The notes beneath the pieces are model-generated. The model did no database searches and was not told the DNA's origin. It saw only the letters and a program-made list of their open reading frames with translations. The position numbers were made by a program, and so were the translations under genes. From Nautilus pompilius (taxonomy: Eukaryota > Mollusca > Cephalopoda > Nautilida > Nautilidae), in assembly GCA_018389105.1 (NCBI GenBank), contig JACATO010000121.1:434001-498000 (forward strand): a stretch of 64,000 nucleotides of DNA. The letters run 5' to 3'. Shown in pieces: positions 12,943 through 25,387 of this stretch; within the stretch, counting starts at the first letter, position 1; the number at the start of each line of letters is the position of its first letter.

Positions 12943-13069
12943 CAACAACCTGCACAGCGGAGAGGTCATTTGGGACATCGAGAAGGGTGAAAACATGGCT
13001 GAGGTCAACATTGGCAGATTGTTGTTTGTCTGGACTTTGTATGATGTGTTCTCAGAACAAACGTTATAG
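12943..13069 (+). other. possible isolated exon or coding fragment
   Basis: A T-rich tract (12917-12927), a CTAAC branch-point-like motif and ACCAG (AG at 12941-12942) form a good splice-acceptor pattern. They are followed by an open frame from 12944 containing LHSGEVIWDIEKGENMAEV and closing at TAG 13067-13069. The first 75 bases are clearly richer in GC than their surroundings. The phrase resembles nothing I can name with confidence; 'VIWDIEKGE' is loosely WD-repeat-like. No clear donor site is visible. It could be a host exon, a terminal exon, or a captured fragment. Confidence 0.3.
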
Positions 13070-14048
13070 CTAACAAGCATCAACTTATTCAAAAAGTAAT
13101 GGTTAAATTTGAAGAAGACCAGAGACATTTTACAACTTTTACTGAATTAAAATGTTGGTTTTTTTTTGTTTTGTTATTGTAAGATTTGACGTAGTAGTGC
13201 AATAGCAAAGGAAAGATACTAACAGCAAAAAAATTAATTAAATTTTAAAAAATTCTAAATGAATCACCACAAATATTTTAAGTAAAAAGAAATTATTGAT
13301 CAAAATCAAGTACCTTTCACAATAAATAAAAAAATTAATTGTTTTATTTTTTGATGTTAGTATACTTTTATCGTTGGGCACATTCCCCACCATAATTGAT
13401 CCCGCAGGCATCTAGGAGATGTAAAAAAGTACACCTAACTAATCAAAAAGATTTAAAATAAATAAATAAAAATGCTTTTCAGAGTGGTCTTTGTTTGCGT
13501 AATAATCAGAAGTATAAGGAGCAAAACATACATAAATAGAAATTATTTCTAAAATGGCTACAGATGTTATTTTCAGACAATGTACAGTAGAAATTTTATG
13601 ATAATGAAGTCCAGAGATAAAAATAATGTATCCTAACATGAATTTAACAAAGCACCTTTAATGTAAATTAACTTCTTCTAAGTATTGTTCAAATTAAGAC
13701 ATATTTACCACCAGAGAAAATAATTTTAGTCAAAATGACATCTCCTCCTAAGATTTCTTTCTCCCATCATAATACTTTTGCACATACCCAGTTATTTTTA
13801 CCAAGGTAGAGGAAGGGGAGATATTAATTTATCTGCATCTACCTTCTTTGTGTACAATTCCAGACTGAATAAGAGAGATACTACAAAATACCTACAGGTT
13901 GGGGTTTATTGAAAGACTGGATGATTATTAAATTAGACACTGCATGTTACTAGTTTGAGGTGTAAATTACAGTAAAAAAATCATCATATATAGGGTATCA
14001 GAAAGAGAGACCAATTGTTGTTAATGTTGTTATTATTATTTATTATTA

Positions 14049-14088
<40 letters not shown>

Positions 14089-17000
14089 GTTGTTGTTGTT
14101 GTTGTTGTTCTCAGAAAAATAAAAATCATGTTTAATCATCTTTAAGTCTCCATAAAAGATTCAAATAAATGTTGAAGTCCACACAGTTCTAATACTATCT
14201 CTATTGATGTTTTGGCTTCATTACTAAATTAGTCAAATGCATATAAGAAAGAGTTAAAGATCCTCAGAACAGTATTTCCCAGACTGCCATCTTGTGGTGT
14301 TTAGCTCTTTTGCAGTGAAAGTAGAAATAGTAGTGATGTCAGATGTATGCAACCATGCAGCACATCATCTTCATGCTGTGATGCATATAGTTTTTCCATA
14401 GTCTTTCTGACAAAAAAGCTATGACATCACACAGACTTGGCTGGACTTTATCACCCCCTTAAGTATGACCCTTTATCAACATCAAAATATTTATCTCAAC
14501 ACCAATAAAAGGCAATTTTTAAGCCAATGTTCAAAGCTCAAAAAATTACTTTGAATACAGCCAAAACCACAAATGACAGCTGAACACCAACAAGAACATT
14601 CATTTTATGTTCTGACATCAACAAGAAACTTTGGAGTAATTCCAATTGTAGGCCCCATTATCAAAGGGTTGGTGTCTGAATTCCACCAAGTTAATCATTT
14701 AGCCAGACATCAGTGACAATTTGTCTACACTGTTTATGGTAAGCAATTAATTTTTTTAATTCAAAAATAAAGCATCATTCCAACCACTTCAAAAATTAAT
14801 AATAATAATAATGATGATGGTGATGCTGCTTTATTTTCTGAAACAATGCAATATTCTAATTATTGTTTTTATTGAGGGAAGTCGTCATCATAAACTCATT
14901 ACTGTGGCGTTATCTTCTACCATCCAGTTTTAAATGATTCAAAAGAACTACTCCAGTTCTGCAATCTTCATTTCCCTCTTTTATTTCACACTAATTATAA
15001 TAATCTTTTTTTTAATATGTATCTAATGAGATGTGCCAATGGCAGTGATGACATGCAGTTCTTCATAAATTGATGATAAGATTAGAAATCTAACCTGAAG
15101 CCAGAGCCAAGGAAGGCATCGATGAATGCCCGAAACCAGACATTACGGTAAAAAGACGCTAATTTCCTTGGAGGCTCACAAGTAGCAAGTGATTCAAAGT
15201 TGCAATGAAATATTATCATGGCAAAGATATAGTTTTAGGGTAGAGAGGAAGGAAGCGGTGGAAAACAAAGAGAGACCTTACACATGTTTGTGGCAAAGCA
15301 TCCAGATCGGAGCATATCAGGCATGCAGTGAAAGCAAGTGAGAGATCCAAGCTAATTTACATATACAGCATCACGACTAAGGGATGGCAGAACATTTTCC
15401 ATCTTAAGTTCTTCTGTTTTGCTTTTATTATCCGCAACAACTTTTCTTGGTAAGACTGCAAAGCTATAAAGAATCTTCTCTAGAAGCAGAAAAAGTGGCT
15501 TCCATCACAAGTCTCCGTCATCACAAAAGATGCAGGTTGTTACTTGGTGTTTCAAAGAAGAAAAGGAATCATTATTCCCAAGACACTAGAAACATGATGA
15601 TGACTTCAAAACACTGAAAGAATTGTTTCAGTTTAGTTTGATGATAAAAATAAAAGGTTATTATTTTTTTTTAAAGCAGCATTCAATATGTCCCTTGCAG
15701 CTTCAAAAGAACCCCTATTTCAAATCCCTTCCTGATGATTTATATCAGCTACAATGACTGCCAGGCTGATTAATGGACTTCTAATCACATAAACCAAGCC
15801 ACCACACTCAGTTAACAGCTCAGCACCTCCAAATAAACACTTTTACTTAGCTGCTTCTACCAGCACTTATCCTTCACAAACATTTCCCTGAAGATGTTCC
15901 CAAAAAAAATATATCAAAAAGCTCCATGAAATCACCTTAGCCTGCCCGGCTTTTTTCTAGGAGAAAAGAAAAACTTCAAAAAATTTTCCATGGCACCCAT
16001 CAACTCCATTATCTTGAAATACCCAGAGATTAAAGCCAAACTATTCAATATTTACCTCAGAAATGGCCAGTCTTTCTAAGATCACTGCTTTTGGTCCACC
16101 TATCATCTCCAAACACCTGACGACCACCTACTAGTGTTCAAACAAGATAAGGACAGATTTCAAGAATAAATCTAAACAGCTAAAGCTGGATCCCTCTAAG
16201 CAAATGTTAAATTTAATGCCTCATCTGTTAATATGCCAGTCTTCTTAGTAAATAGTAACTAACCAACCCCTTTATCAACTCACAATATACTTTTTTGTGC
16301 TTCAGGCCTCTTTTCATATATTCCAAGACAGGTTTTACCTTTAGACTAATACTCCACTGAACCAATCAACTCTACGTTGTTGACCTCAAACATTCTGTTG
16401 CGACACCACCACCCCCTGAATTATATCATAATATTAATGCCTAGAACAAACATCAGACCAGCATACAACAAATAAGTCCGCCTCAGCTCCTTAAAAAAAT
16501 CTAACAACCTACTCAGCCCACCTTTTAATAATAAAGAATCTTAAAGATCACTGATCAGGCATCGGCAGATTAGGGTAGTAGTGATAGTTCACCCTGAAGG
16601 CCACTGGGTCCAAGAATCATTTACTTTTGCTGGAGCCAGTCAGAAAAGCTCAGGTAGAATTTCCTCCCCACTTCCCAACCTAGAACTTCTAGAAATCACA
16701 GGTCACCATAACTGGGGTAGTTCATTCTCCCTGCACATTAAAAAAAAAAAACTCTTGGTATTCTCACCTCTGACCAGATTAAAAACAAAACAACTATCCT
16801 TGAAGATTAGATGCCATAATTAGAATACAACAAGCCTTGTTATTTGTTGTCATGGTTTTATCAATAATGCAAAATAAATTTCTACTGGCTTAAACCTCGA
16901 AACAGCAGAACTCTTGAGCATACCACAAAAGGAACTGAGGTCCAGTTATGGAAAGATGTTACACTATATACAATACAGTTCAGTATTAACAGCATAGTTT

Positions 17001-19418
17001 CTATTACAGTCTAATGTCAGTAATAGTAGTCTTAAATCAAGATTACACTGACAACACACCTTGTAATCTCTACCAGAAAATGTGTCCTCAGTCTCACCTT
17101 GATGTCTGTGATCAAAGGAACTATAATGAAGCAATTTACCATCAATGAGAATTGGCAGGTGCTCTTTTAATCTCAATTAACCAACTGGCTCTCTCTCAGA
17201 CAGTACCACTTTCTCCAAGCAAACATGGAGCACATCAGCCACCATACCACATCACATTAACAAAAATGTATGAAAAAAGATAGGAAACTCATATATTTAA
17301 AATTCATCTCCACTTAGATACAAATAAGCATACCTTATCTATAAATGTTTGGCATATTGCACTGTCAACACTGTATTTTTTTGCTGTTGTTATAGCTCAG
17401 CAAATCCATAACTTGCTTATCATTTATCATTTTTGTTGTTTATTTTTGGCTGAAGAATGAAACAAATGTTCACAAATCATTCAGAAAAATTTGTCCAAAT
17501 ATAAAGTGAGAGGCAGTAAATGAAGAAATATCAATATTATGTAAAGAAGGTATACAAGATCAAATGGAAGCAGCCCAGCTGGATTGTTCAGAAAATCCTT
17601 AGTCCCTAGTCCATAGATAGTTTGAGTTGGATCACCTGTTTAAGAATGTGAGAAGAAAGGAGAATGATAATTAAATGTTTTGGCCAGTTCATGAGGTGCA
17701 ACTAAATATGATGCAAAATTTTACAAAATTAAAGTTCTTAATCTGTGGAGAAAGATAAATGTGTCAGAATCTGGTATCCTGGCTTAAATTTTCTTTCCGA
17801 TGTGAATTTTAAAATTAATGAAATTGTTTTGTGATGATTAAGTCAAATGATAAAACTCTACCTCTCACTATATTTCTTGTCCATATAATGAGATGATGGT
17901 AAAGAGTGATAATTTGGGTGTGTTTTGCCAGTTCACAAATTCTGGAATATGTTGCGGTGGAAAAGAACGTGCACATACACAAACTTATGCAGATTTCCCT
18001 TTTTTGCCAGACTATCAAAGCCAAACAAAATAAATGACTGTTGACCCCAGTGTGCTCCATTTATTTGGTCAATACACCCTGACCACAATCAGCAACCAGA
18101 GTCCTCTGCAGACGAGCCAATTTTTGGCATGACCGCCTGTCAGCAATGCGTCTCTTCAACAAATGCCTTGATGACCCTCCAGTCTGTTTGCTTTCTATTT
18201 CTATTATTTCTGGTTCCCAATGTTTCTCAACTCCAAAATTACGGCCATCCCCTCAAGGACCCCAATGATCAGAGGTTGCATTAATTCAAGATAAGTGTTT
18301 ATAACTCAATTAACTCACCACAAAGCCAGGACAACTCTGGTGTATGGTATGTCAAGTACATGTTGAACACGACAGACAACGCAATTAGTTCTTCCCAAAA
18401 CTTCTGCCCGTGTTTTGCTCACCAAACAAAGGGGTTCATCCGAAAAGCAATCACATGCTTAAACATGTAAAATGTTCTAGTCAGTGATCAATGACTTAAG
18501 GGGCTTTTCTTTACACACTTTAATGAAATAATGGATTTACTACAACAACAAAAAAAAGGAATTTAATGCTTACAGCAAAAGGAATTTTCTATTTCAAAGG
18601 TTGTAGATACATGGTACAATCACAAAAAAATTTTTTCATACATTTTTCAAATTTTATGTTAATGCACGAAGATTCAGTGACCAAAATGTTACACTGCTTG
18701 AAAAAGTTGGTCCACAAAGCTGAAAAGGGTTGGTGGCTGACTTCCAACTATCATTTTTCTTTATTTCAGCTGATAAAAAGTTATGAGTAATTCACTTTAT
18801 AACTATTAAGCAAAAATCCAAAGAAATTTTAATTTCAATGAACAAATCCTTAATATGTCGATACCTTGAGTATTTCCATGAGTTAAGAAAGGAAATTAAA
18901 ATATTAGAAAGCATTCAGCAAAGATTCACTAAACGTTTTTAGAAATTTATTTAAAATATGCTGAACAATTAATAACGATAATTTACCTAGATGAGATATT
19001 TGGCAGATCTGATGCCAGTTTTTATCAAAATTATTAAGGATCAAACCATGTGACAAAATTCATTTCATAATTTGCCAAGACCAATCCTAGGGGCACAGAA
19101 AGTGGAATCAGAAATAAATGGAATTACCAGTTGTTGTTGACATTTGTAATGTAAAAAAATTTTTAATCAACTTTCAAACCATTTTGTTTCCACAGAAGCC
19201 TTTTACAAGACAAGGTTTTCCCTAAACTATCATACTGGGGTGCAGTGCTTTGCTACTGTAACGCTACACTAGGATTTTGAGAAAGAATTTTGTGAATCTA
19301 CCTGATAACTCTTTTTTTGGTCCAAAAATGCAGTTTCCCATTGAGAATGAATCATCTGAACTAAAGTTGTAAAGTCCACAGTAATAACAGTCAGCCATTT
19401 GATAATGTAGCGCAAACC
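13070..19418. other. non-coding AT-rich stretch with triplet microsatellites
   Basis: About 6.3 kb without a supportable gene. It contains the TTA/TTG triplet array at 14030-14109 and an AAT/ATG stretch at about 14797-14826. The remaining open frames are below 85 codons and motif-free. Confidence 0.45.
14030..14109 (+). repeat. compound triplet microsatellite (TTA)n(TTG)n
   Basis: About 60 bp of TTA/ATT repeats with one slip, followed by about seven TTG/GTT units. Confidence 0.9.
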
Positions 19419-19690
19419 TCACTGCATCATGTTCCTAAGTTCTTTCCAATCAGGATGATCAATTTGTATAGCAAAACATGGGTGAGACCCTTCACACTCA
19501 CCCAGCTGTTTAGTGTTCATGTGCTGATCATTCACCATAATAAATAGAAATCTGTCATCGCTACTTGAGCATGTAAAGAAAGCACCTAGAATTGAATGAA
19601 ACCAATCTCTCAATTTTGGTCCAGCATCAACTGGTTCCTCATCAACACTTATCCAAATCCACTTATCTGACTCCAAATGAATCAAATTTA
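19419..19690 (-). pseudogene. possible hAT-like transposase fragment
   Basis: An 88-codon minus-strand open frame contains KWIWISVDEEPVDAG, then WFHSILGAFF, then RFLFIMVNDQHMNTKQLGE. The pattern 'aromatic-W-x-S-hydrophobic-D-E-x2-hydrophobic-D', then a small segment ending in 'I-L/I-G', then a Leu/Val-rich strand and an 'N-H/M-N-T' turn resembles the first catalytic strand of DUF659/hAT-type transposases (typically 'W.S.DETTD...'). It is short, lacks neighbouring domains, and the match is from memory. It could also be chance, although base composition and residue choice look protein-like. Confidence 0.3.
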
Positions 19691-19872
19691 AACCACAAAA
19701 ACAGTTACTTGAGTTCTTGGGAGAATGAATGTGAATAACAAATTAATTTAATAAGTATGACATGCAAGTTAGAGAAAATTTTCCAGCAAGAACACTGCTA
19801 CCCAAGATGACTTCCTGCCTCCTTTTAGCAACTTCACTCAAATCCTCTCAGGATTTTATGGTTAGAAGATTG

Positions 19873-20570
19873 AGATCCAACCTCATTGGCCGAGAAGAGT
19901 CACATAAGAATCCTAAGTCATTCAGTCTCTAGATCCAACCTCATTGGCCGAGAAGAGTCACATAAGAATCCTAAGTCATTCAGTCTCCTAGATCCAACCT
20001 CATTGGCCGAGAAGAGTCACATAAGAATCCTAAGTCATTCAGTCTCTAGATCCAACCTCATTGGCCGAGAAGAGTCACATAAGAATCCTAAGTCATTCAG
20101 TCTCTAGATCCAACCTCATTGGCCGAGAAGAGTCACATAAGAATCCTAAGTCATTCAGTCTCTAGATCCAACCTCATTGGCCGAGAAGAGTCACATAAGA
20201 ATCCTAAGTCATTCAGTCTCTAGATCCAACCTCATTGGCCGAGAAGAGTCACATAAGAATCCTAAGTCATTCAGTCTCTAGATCCAACCTCATTGGCCGA
20301 GAAGAGTCACATAAGAATCCTAAGTCATTCAGTCTCTAGATCCAACCTCATTGGCCGAGAAGAGTCACATAAGAATCCTAAGTCATTCATCTCTCTAGAT
20401 CCAACCTCATTGGCCGAGAAGAGTCACATAAGAATCCTAAGTCATTCAGTCTCTAGATCCAACCTCATTGGCCGAGAAGAGTCACATAAGAATCCTAAGT
20501 CATTCAGTCTCTAGATCCAACCTCATTGGCCGAGAAGAGTCACATAAGAATCCTAAGTCATTCAGTCTCT
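19873..20570 (+). repeat. 12-copy 58-bp tandem minisatellite
   Basis: Units begin AGATCCAACCTCATTGGCC and end CATTCAGTCTCT. Unit starts are 19873, 19931, 19990, 20048, 20106, 20164, 20222, 20280, 20338, 20397, 20455 and 20513. Ten units are 58 bp. Two (from 19931 and 20338) are 59 bp through changes in the terminal CAGTCTCT segment. The copies are otherwise nearly identical, which indicates recent expansion or ongoing homogenisation. Each unit contains ATTGG, the reverse of a CCAAT box. The open frames running through the array (19886-20107, 20293-20514) are by-products of the repeat, not genes. Confidence 0.95.
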
Positions 20571-23089
20571 AGCCATATAAGAAAGAGATGAAAACAGATA
20601 ACGGATTTCAATCAGAGTACTAAATACATTTAAACAAAATCGGTAATTCAGTATGCAGCGTTTGTATTTGATACAAATCCATAATAATTATGGACAATCC
20701 AAAATGCTGGCATCTCTGATGCATACTTACTGTCTCAAACATTTTTGATGACTTAGCCAATGATAAAAAAGAAAAAGAGCCATAAGATAATTTTCTGTGC
20801 TACTCTTTAATCTATTCAGAGGGGGGAATAGTTCAATTTGTAAATTCAGCAATGTTTCAAGGCCAGTGTTTATAAATTAACTCATTCCTTATTACAAAGT
20901 GAAAGTAGAAATTTGTTTTCTACGGCATCTCATTGTTTAGACTGCATTTTTACATACATACAAAAGCAAACTTGATTCTAATGATCTGCAAACAAAATGA
21001 ACAGTTGTCCAGAAGAAAGAAACATTGAGAATAGCTTAAGGAACCTTTTAGCTGCTTCACAAACTGATTAACAGAATTTCCTAGATTCTGCTCTCCCCCC
21101 CCCCAAACCACTCGAGTGCTCTTCACTATTTCAAATCAGTCCGTGTTTCTTTTCAATGCCTTACGGGAAAACATCCAGTTTTTATGTACACTCATTAATA
21201 AAAACTTCTGATTACAAAAGTATGGCAAAATGTAATACTCAAGAAATCATTTTTTTCTTAATTACAAAACTACCGAAAAGCACCAATTTAAAAGTTTGCA
21301 TGCATAGAGATTTTTCTGAACATCAGATAATCAATTTAGCCGTCCTGCTAGTTTGGTGTGCGAGGAAGGGAAGAATAATTGTTATATTTGAAAATTTGTT
21401 TGTGTGAATCTATTATTATTATTATCATTATTTTTTAAATTTAACAAACATCAACAAAATAAAGTAACAAATATTTACCATCTCCAGAGAAAACTGCGAG
21501 TTTAAATTAAGATTATTTTTTCAAAAATTCATCGCATCAACCAAATTCTCCAAATCCAAATTAGATAATAATAATACCCTGATTTTACTCGTGCACCCTT
21601 GGATTTACCCACTGAGGTGCACCAGGTGCAAGCAGAAGTGGTACAATGCAAACCGTATTTATTTTGAAAGTTGCAAGCAGAAGCTATGTTTCCTTTCACC
21701 TTCCCAGAGTTAAGAAATACTCTGAAGATGGACAGCAGGAAGGCACCAGACAACATTAACAAAATTTACAACGACTAGTAAAACCAAAAAAAAAAACTGT
21801 TCAGTACAAGATTTACAATGATTCTCCTGACGCAGTTGAGAAACTTCTAAAACAGAAAGCTTGGAAAGGTGTGAACTATGTGGGTGTGACCTCAGTTGAG
21901 GTCAAGTGGGTACCAGACACTTTGAGAAGGGCAATTAGGAGTGAAAAGTAGTGGCTAGGTTCCTTCAGTTCCAATGATCAAATTGCATGTACTTGGTAGA
22001 TGAACTTATTCAAAGTATAGTCAGTCTCCTCCTGTTGCAGCTTTTAATGGGGTGAGAGAATATAACAATTTCTGAAGAAAAAGATAAGTAAATAAAATAA
22101 CACAAATAGATAAGAAAAGGAAATAAATGCTAAACAAAGAATCATAAATAAAAAGTATAAAATTGCACTTTCTATCCTGTTAGAGATGAAGATATCAAAA
22201 TCTTTATTAACTCTCCGCCACTTAAAGGCAGGAGGGCAGAATCCATAATGTTTCAGGGTCTCAATGAAGATCTTTACCATAAACTTTTGCCATTCACTCC
22301 AGTAGATTAAATGTGTATTTGAAAACAGCACAATTACTCATGATTTAGTAAGAAAGATATGCCTCATGAAGATTTGTTAATGCCATAGTGCTGGGAATTT
22401 TAAAATATCAGACAAGTAACAATATAAGAATTACAAAAGCATTTGATTGACAGGTTTGTCTGCTTTTAAACAGATATATCCGTAGTCATCATATTTTGTT
22501 GAGTTACTATACATAAAAATCTACTTTATCTTTAGCTCAGTTAATCCTGGAACTGTGTGTGTATTACATGTCTCCATCATTTTGTTTTCTACAAAAACAA
22601 TTGTTCAGGATTAAATCCATTCCAAGAAGTATTAAAACTGTTGCTATGTGATAAGTACAAGAAAGAAATTCATTTTTAGCTAGCCAAAGTAAATTAACAT
22701 ATAAATCTTTAAACTATTTATCAAAATGAACTTTACCATAAAAGAACTCTCTTTCAAACGCATATTCCTAACAGTAGGAAGAGAAATGACTGCTTGCACC
22801 ATGCATTTAAAAAAAGGCAATTAGCTGATTAAAATAAACAATTCTCTCTCCTCTCCCAGAAGATGGCACTAATAGATAGTTATGGTATTATGTCTCATCC
22901 TGCCAGATTCTTTAATTCTCAGCCTCAACCGATTTGAATACTAAAGCATTTTACCATCATAGATGAGCTAGTCAAAGGTTATCTGAAGAGATACTGGCAC
23001 CAAAAGTTCAGAATGTGTAGAGAGAGCAACACAGATCATAGATGGTAACAGGGGTAATAACAGCCACTACTACATGCATGGGTTATCTC
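20571..23089. other. non-coding AT-rich stretch
   Basis: No supportable gene. Contains a C run at about 21094-21103. Open frames at 21156-21407 and 22044-22331 have no recognisable features. Confidence 0.45.
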
Positions 23090-23275
23090 GCAGCCAGTGG
23101 TTAAACTACTGGAATGCCAAAGTTGAAGGTCAGAGTTCAATTCCTAGTTGGGACAAACCCAGTTTGGCAGACCTCCATGGTATACTTTCTTCATGCATGC
23201 TGGCTACTAAAAAGTCTCACATGTACTTTGTTGTTGTTGTTTTTTAAGCAGATGAGAAGTCCCAAAATTTGTTTT
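23090..23275 (+). mobile_element. tRNA-derived SINE, family 1
   Basis: The tRNA-like head has CAGCCAGTGGTTAAACTACTGG (A-box side) and CAGAGTTCAATTCCTAG (B-box). The body has CAGTTTGGCAGACCTCC, CATGGTATACTTTCTTCATG and GCTGGCTACTA, matching the other family-1 copies. A GTT triplet run lies near the 3' end. It ends about 135 bp before the mariner-type element. Confidence 0.6.
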
Positions 23276-23410
23276 CTGGGCTGGAAAAAGTGCACTAACA
23301 GTCTTAAGTCTGAACTGGTTAATTTGCTAGTAAAACAAAATATTCCACATCATGTTTTCTTTCCTCACCCATACCTGGATCAAAACAAAGACCAGCCTTT
23401 ATCTATATAC

Positions 23411-24600
23411 AGGGTGTGTCAAAAATATATATATATACACTTTTCTATAGTCTAGCAAACAGATGCATATTGCAAGATAGAATTTTTGCTTCATGCATTA
23501 GACACTTGAGACATGTCCACCCTCAGTATCCATGTAGGCATTGCAGCATCTGACAACAAACTGAGCCGCACAGAAATGTGTTTTCACAGAAATAGCTGTT
23601 GAAGCATCAACAATTCTCTGTTGGAGTTTGGGAATGGTATCTGTTTCTGTGGCATATACTTTGTATTCAATAATACACCCACAGGAAAAAAAATCTGGAC
23701 TAAGATCTGGAGAATGTGACACATTCCCAACTAGTTCACATCCTTCTCAATAATGTGTTAATCCAAGAATGCGAGTACATCTTGATGAAAATGTGGAGTT
23801 ATCTTGCTGATAATCACTTTCTCATTGTTATACATATGGTCTAAATGCTAGTCACAATGTTGCCTTTAAAGTGATTTAGGAACTGGTAACCAACCTGTCA
23901 CCGCATCACTAAACAAGACGGGCAGAAAAGGCACCTATCCACACTGCAATCCATGAAAGGTTTATGGTTCTCAGTAGCAAAGTACATACAGTTGGCTGGT
24001 CATAGTTAATTTAACTTAAAGCCTTCCATGTCCGATTACATAACCATATCAACAATGGGTGGATTCTGATGTGCTCTATTTTTAAAAAAAAAAAATCCTG
24101 CAGAATTCAAGAATCAGGCCTGAGTCATCTTTCATTCAATGCCTGTAACATTTGTGGAAAGTAGTTTCTGTTTTTGCATCCCTGTCATTGGACATTTGAC
24201 ATGCATCAGACTAATGACCATATAGTCGTGTGAATTTCAACGGTGATCATTTAAATTTGGCCAACTCAGATGCAGTATTTTCTTCAATCTGTGTAGATCA
24301 CCCTTTAGACATCCTTTATATGATGCCTTCAGCCTTAAATTTGTCTCCCAGCCATGCGAATAGGTTGGTGGTAGTGATTCATACTCACAAGTTCACACAC
24401 ACTGTACCTCAGCAACATTCTCAAATTTCAAGTACCACTTTATTATCTGCTTATGCTGATCAAAAAGGACAACATCACACTTGTCATTTTTGCCACATAC
24501 TAAAACCACTTGTCATCAGCCGGACCCTGTTGTTTTTGCATGAGAGCGTCATCTGTGAGCTCCTGAATGAAACATGCCTTAATGTTGAGACAAAATGTCT
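23411..24600 (-). mobile_element. mariner-like (IS630/Tc1/mariner) element, decayed
   Basis: The plus-strand left boundary is TATA followed by CAGGGTGTGTCAAAAAT (23411 on), the typical terminal sequence of one mariner-like lineage, flanked by the expected TA. The transposase is read on the minus strand and spans essentially the full family length, with an N-terminal segment near 24300-24490 and a C-terminus at 23498. I could not find the other TIR, so the upper boundary is approximate. A CA microsatellite at 24661-24677 lies just beyond. Confidence 0.75.
23498..24490 (-). pseudogene. mariner-like transposase, multiply frameshifted
   Basis: On the minus strand, from high to low coordinates: IKWYLKFENVAEVQ (about 24440) resembles the N-terminal helix-turn-helix domain. 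DAVTGWLPVPKSL (about 23890-23920) matches the 'TVNG..YL..L' strand. PHFHQDVLAFLD (about 23770-23800) matches the conserved 'QDGAPPHF...V..FLD' segment with the second catalytic Asp region. SHSPDLSPDFFSCG (about 23680-23720) is the 'RSPDLTPLDFFLWG' block containing the third catalytic Asp. VYATETDTIPKLQQRI and the GGH near the end complete the C-terminus. Several stops and frameshifts separate these blocks, so the gene is dead. Confidence 0.75.
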
Positions 24601-25387
24601 GTGTATGATAGCATATGAAAATATGTATTTATCTTCTTGAGGCATCATGTACATACCTCCCACACACACACACACATACAAAATTTACCTGAATGTCAGT
24701 TTTGTGCAATGAATACTAGCATATACTCCTAGAACATAACTAATTCTCTATAAAGAAAGCCACTAATTATTTGGTCAAAACTTATCCGATATCTCATCTT
24801 TGGTTCATTCTTGGCTGCTCATTTTTGTATAACTAGCTAAATATTTGTTTGTGCTTATTTTTTTAAGTGAGACAAGTAGCCTCATGATGCCAGAAGATAA
24901 ATAGATATTATGATTAAGTTATGTTATATAGTTTAATAAAATAACAATTACAAGTCATAGTATAGTGTCAATGTTGTCTTCCTGTTAAATGTCATAAAAG
25001 AACAACCTCTTCGTCCAATGCTAGGCACTATCAAGTTAATGTATGTCTACATTAGCTTCAAATTTCCTCCACCAAAGGTCACTTAGGTATATGAGGACTA
25101 TGTCCAACAAGCCTGGGGTTAACATTAATATTCCTCTACAATGTTATGCTGTTTTTGGCAGCTAAATATATTTACATAAAAGAAAAAAGTTCTTAAATAT
25201 ATTAAAGTTTAGTGGATAGAAGACAGTACAAAAAAATAAAAACAAATGGTAAAAATTTCATTATATTTTTACCAAACAAAAGGAAACAAAATTAATTCCA
25301 ACTTGTTTTGAACCACTGACTGGTCCTAATATAGGTAGTCCGCCCCATAGAGAACAGCAGGAAAAGTTGTTGCATTTCCTTCTAGAA
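24601..25387. other. non-coding spacer between mariner and hAT elements
   Basis: Contains the CA microsatellite at 24661-24677 and otherwise AT-rich sequence with no supportable gene. Confidence 0.5.

Noticed and set aside
19886-20514. Two 73-codon open frames inside the 58-bp array
   Set aside because: They are by-products of the tandem repeat. 58 is not a multiple of 3, so the frames rotate through the unit and end at chance stops.
19873-20570. 58-bp direct repeats as a CRISPR array
   Set aside because: Units are contiguous with no unique spacers, and the surrounding DNA is clearly eukaryotic.
24230-24640. 136-codon plus-strand open frame
   Set aside because: It is antisense to the N-terminal part of the mariner-like transposase, whose blocks read on the minus strand.
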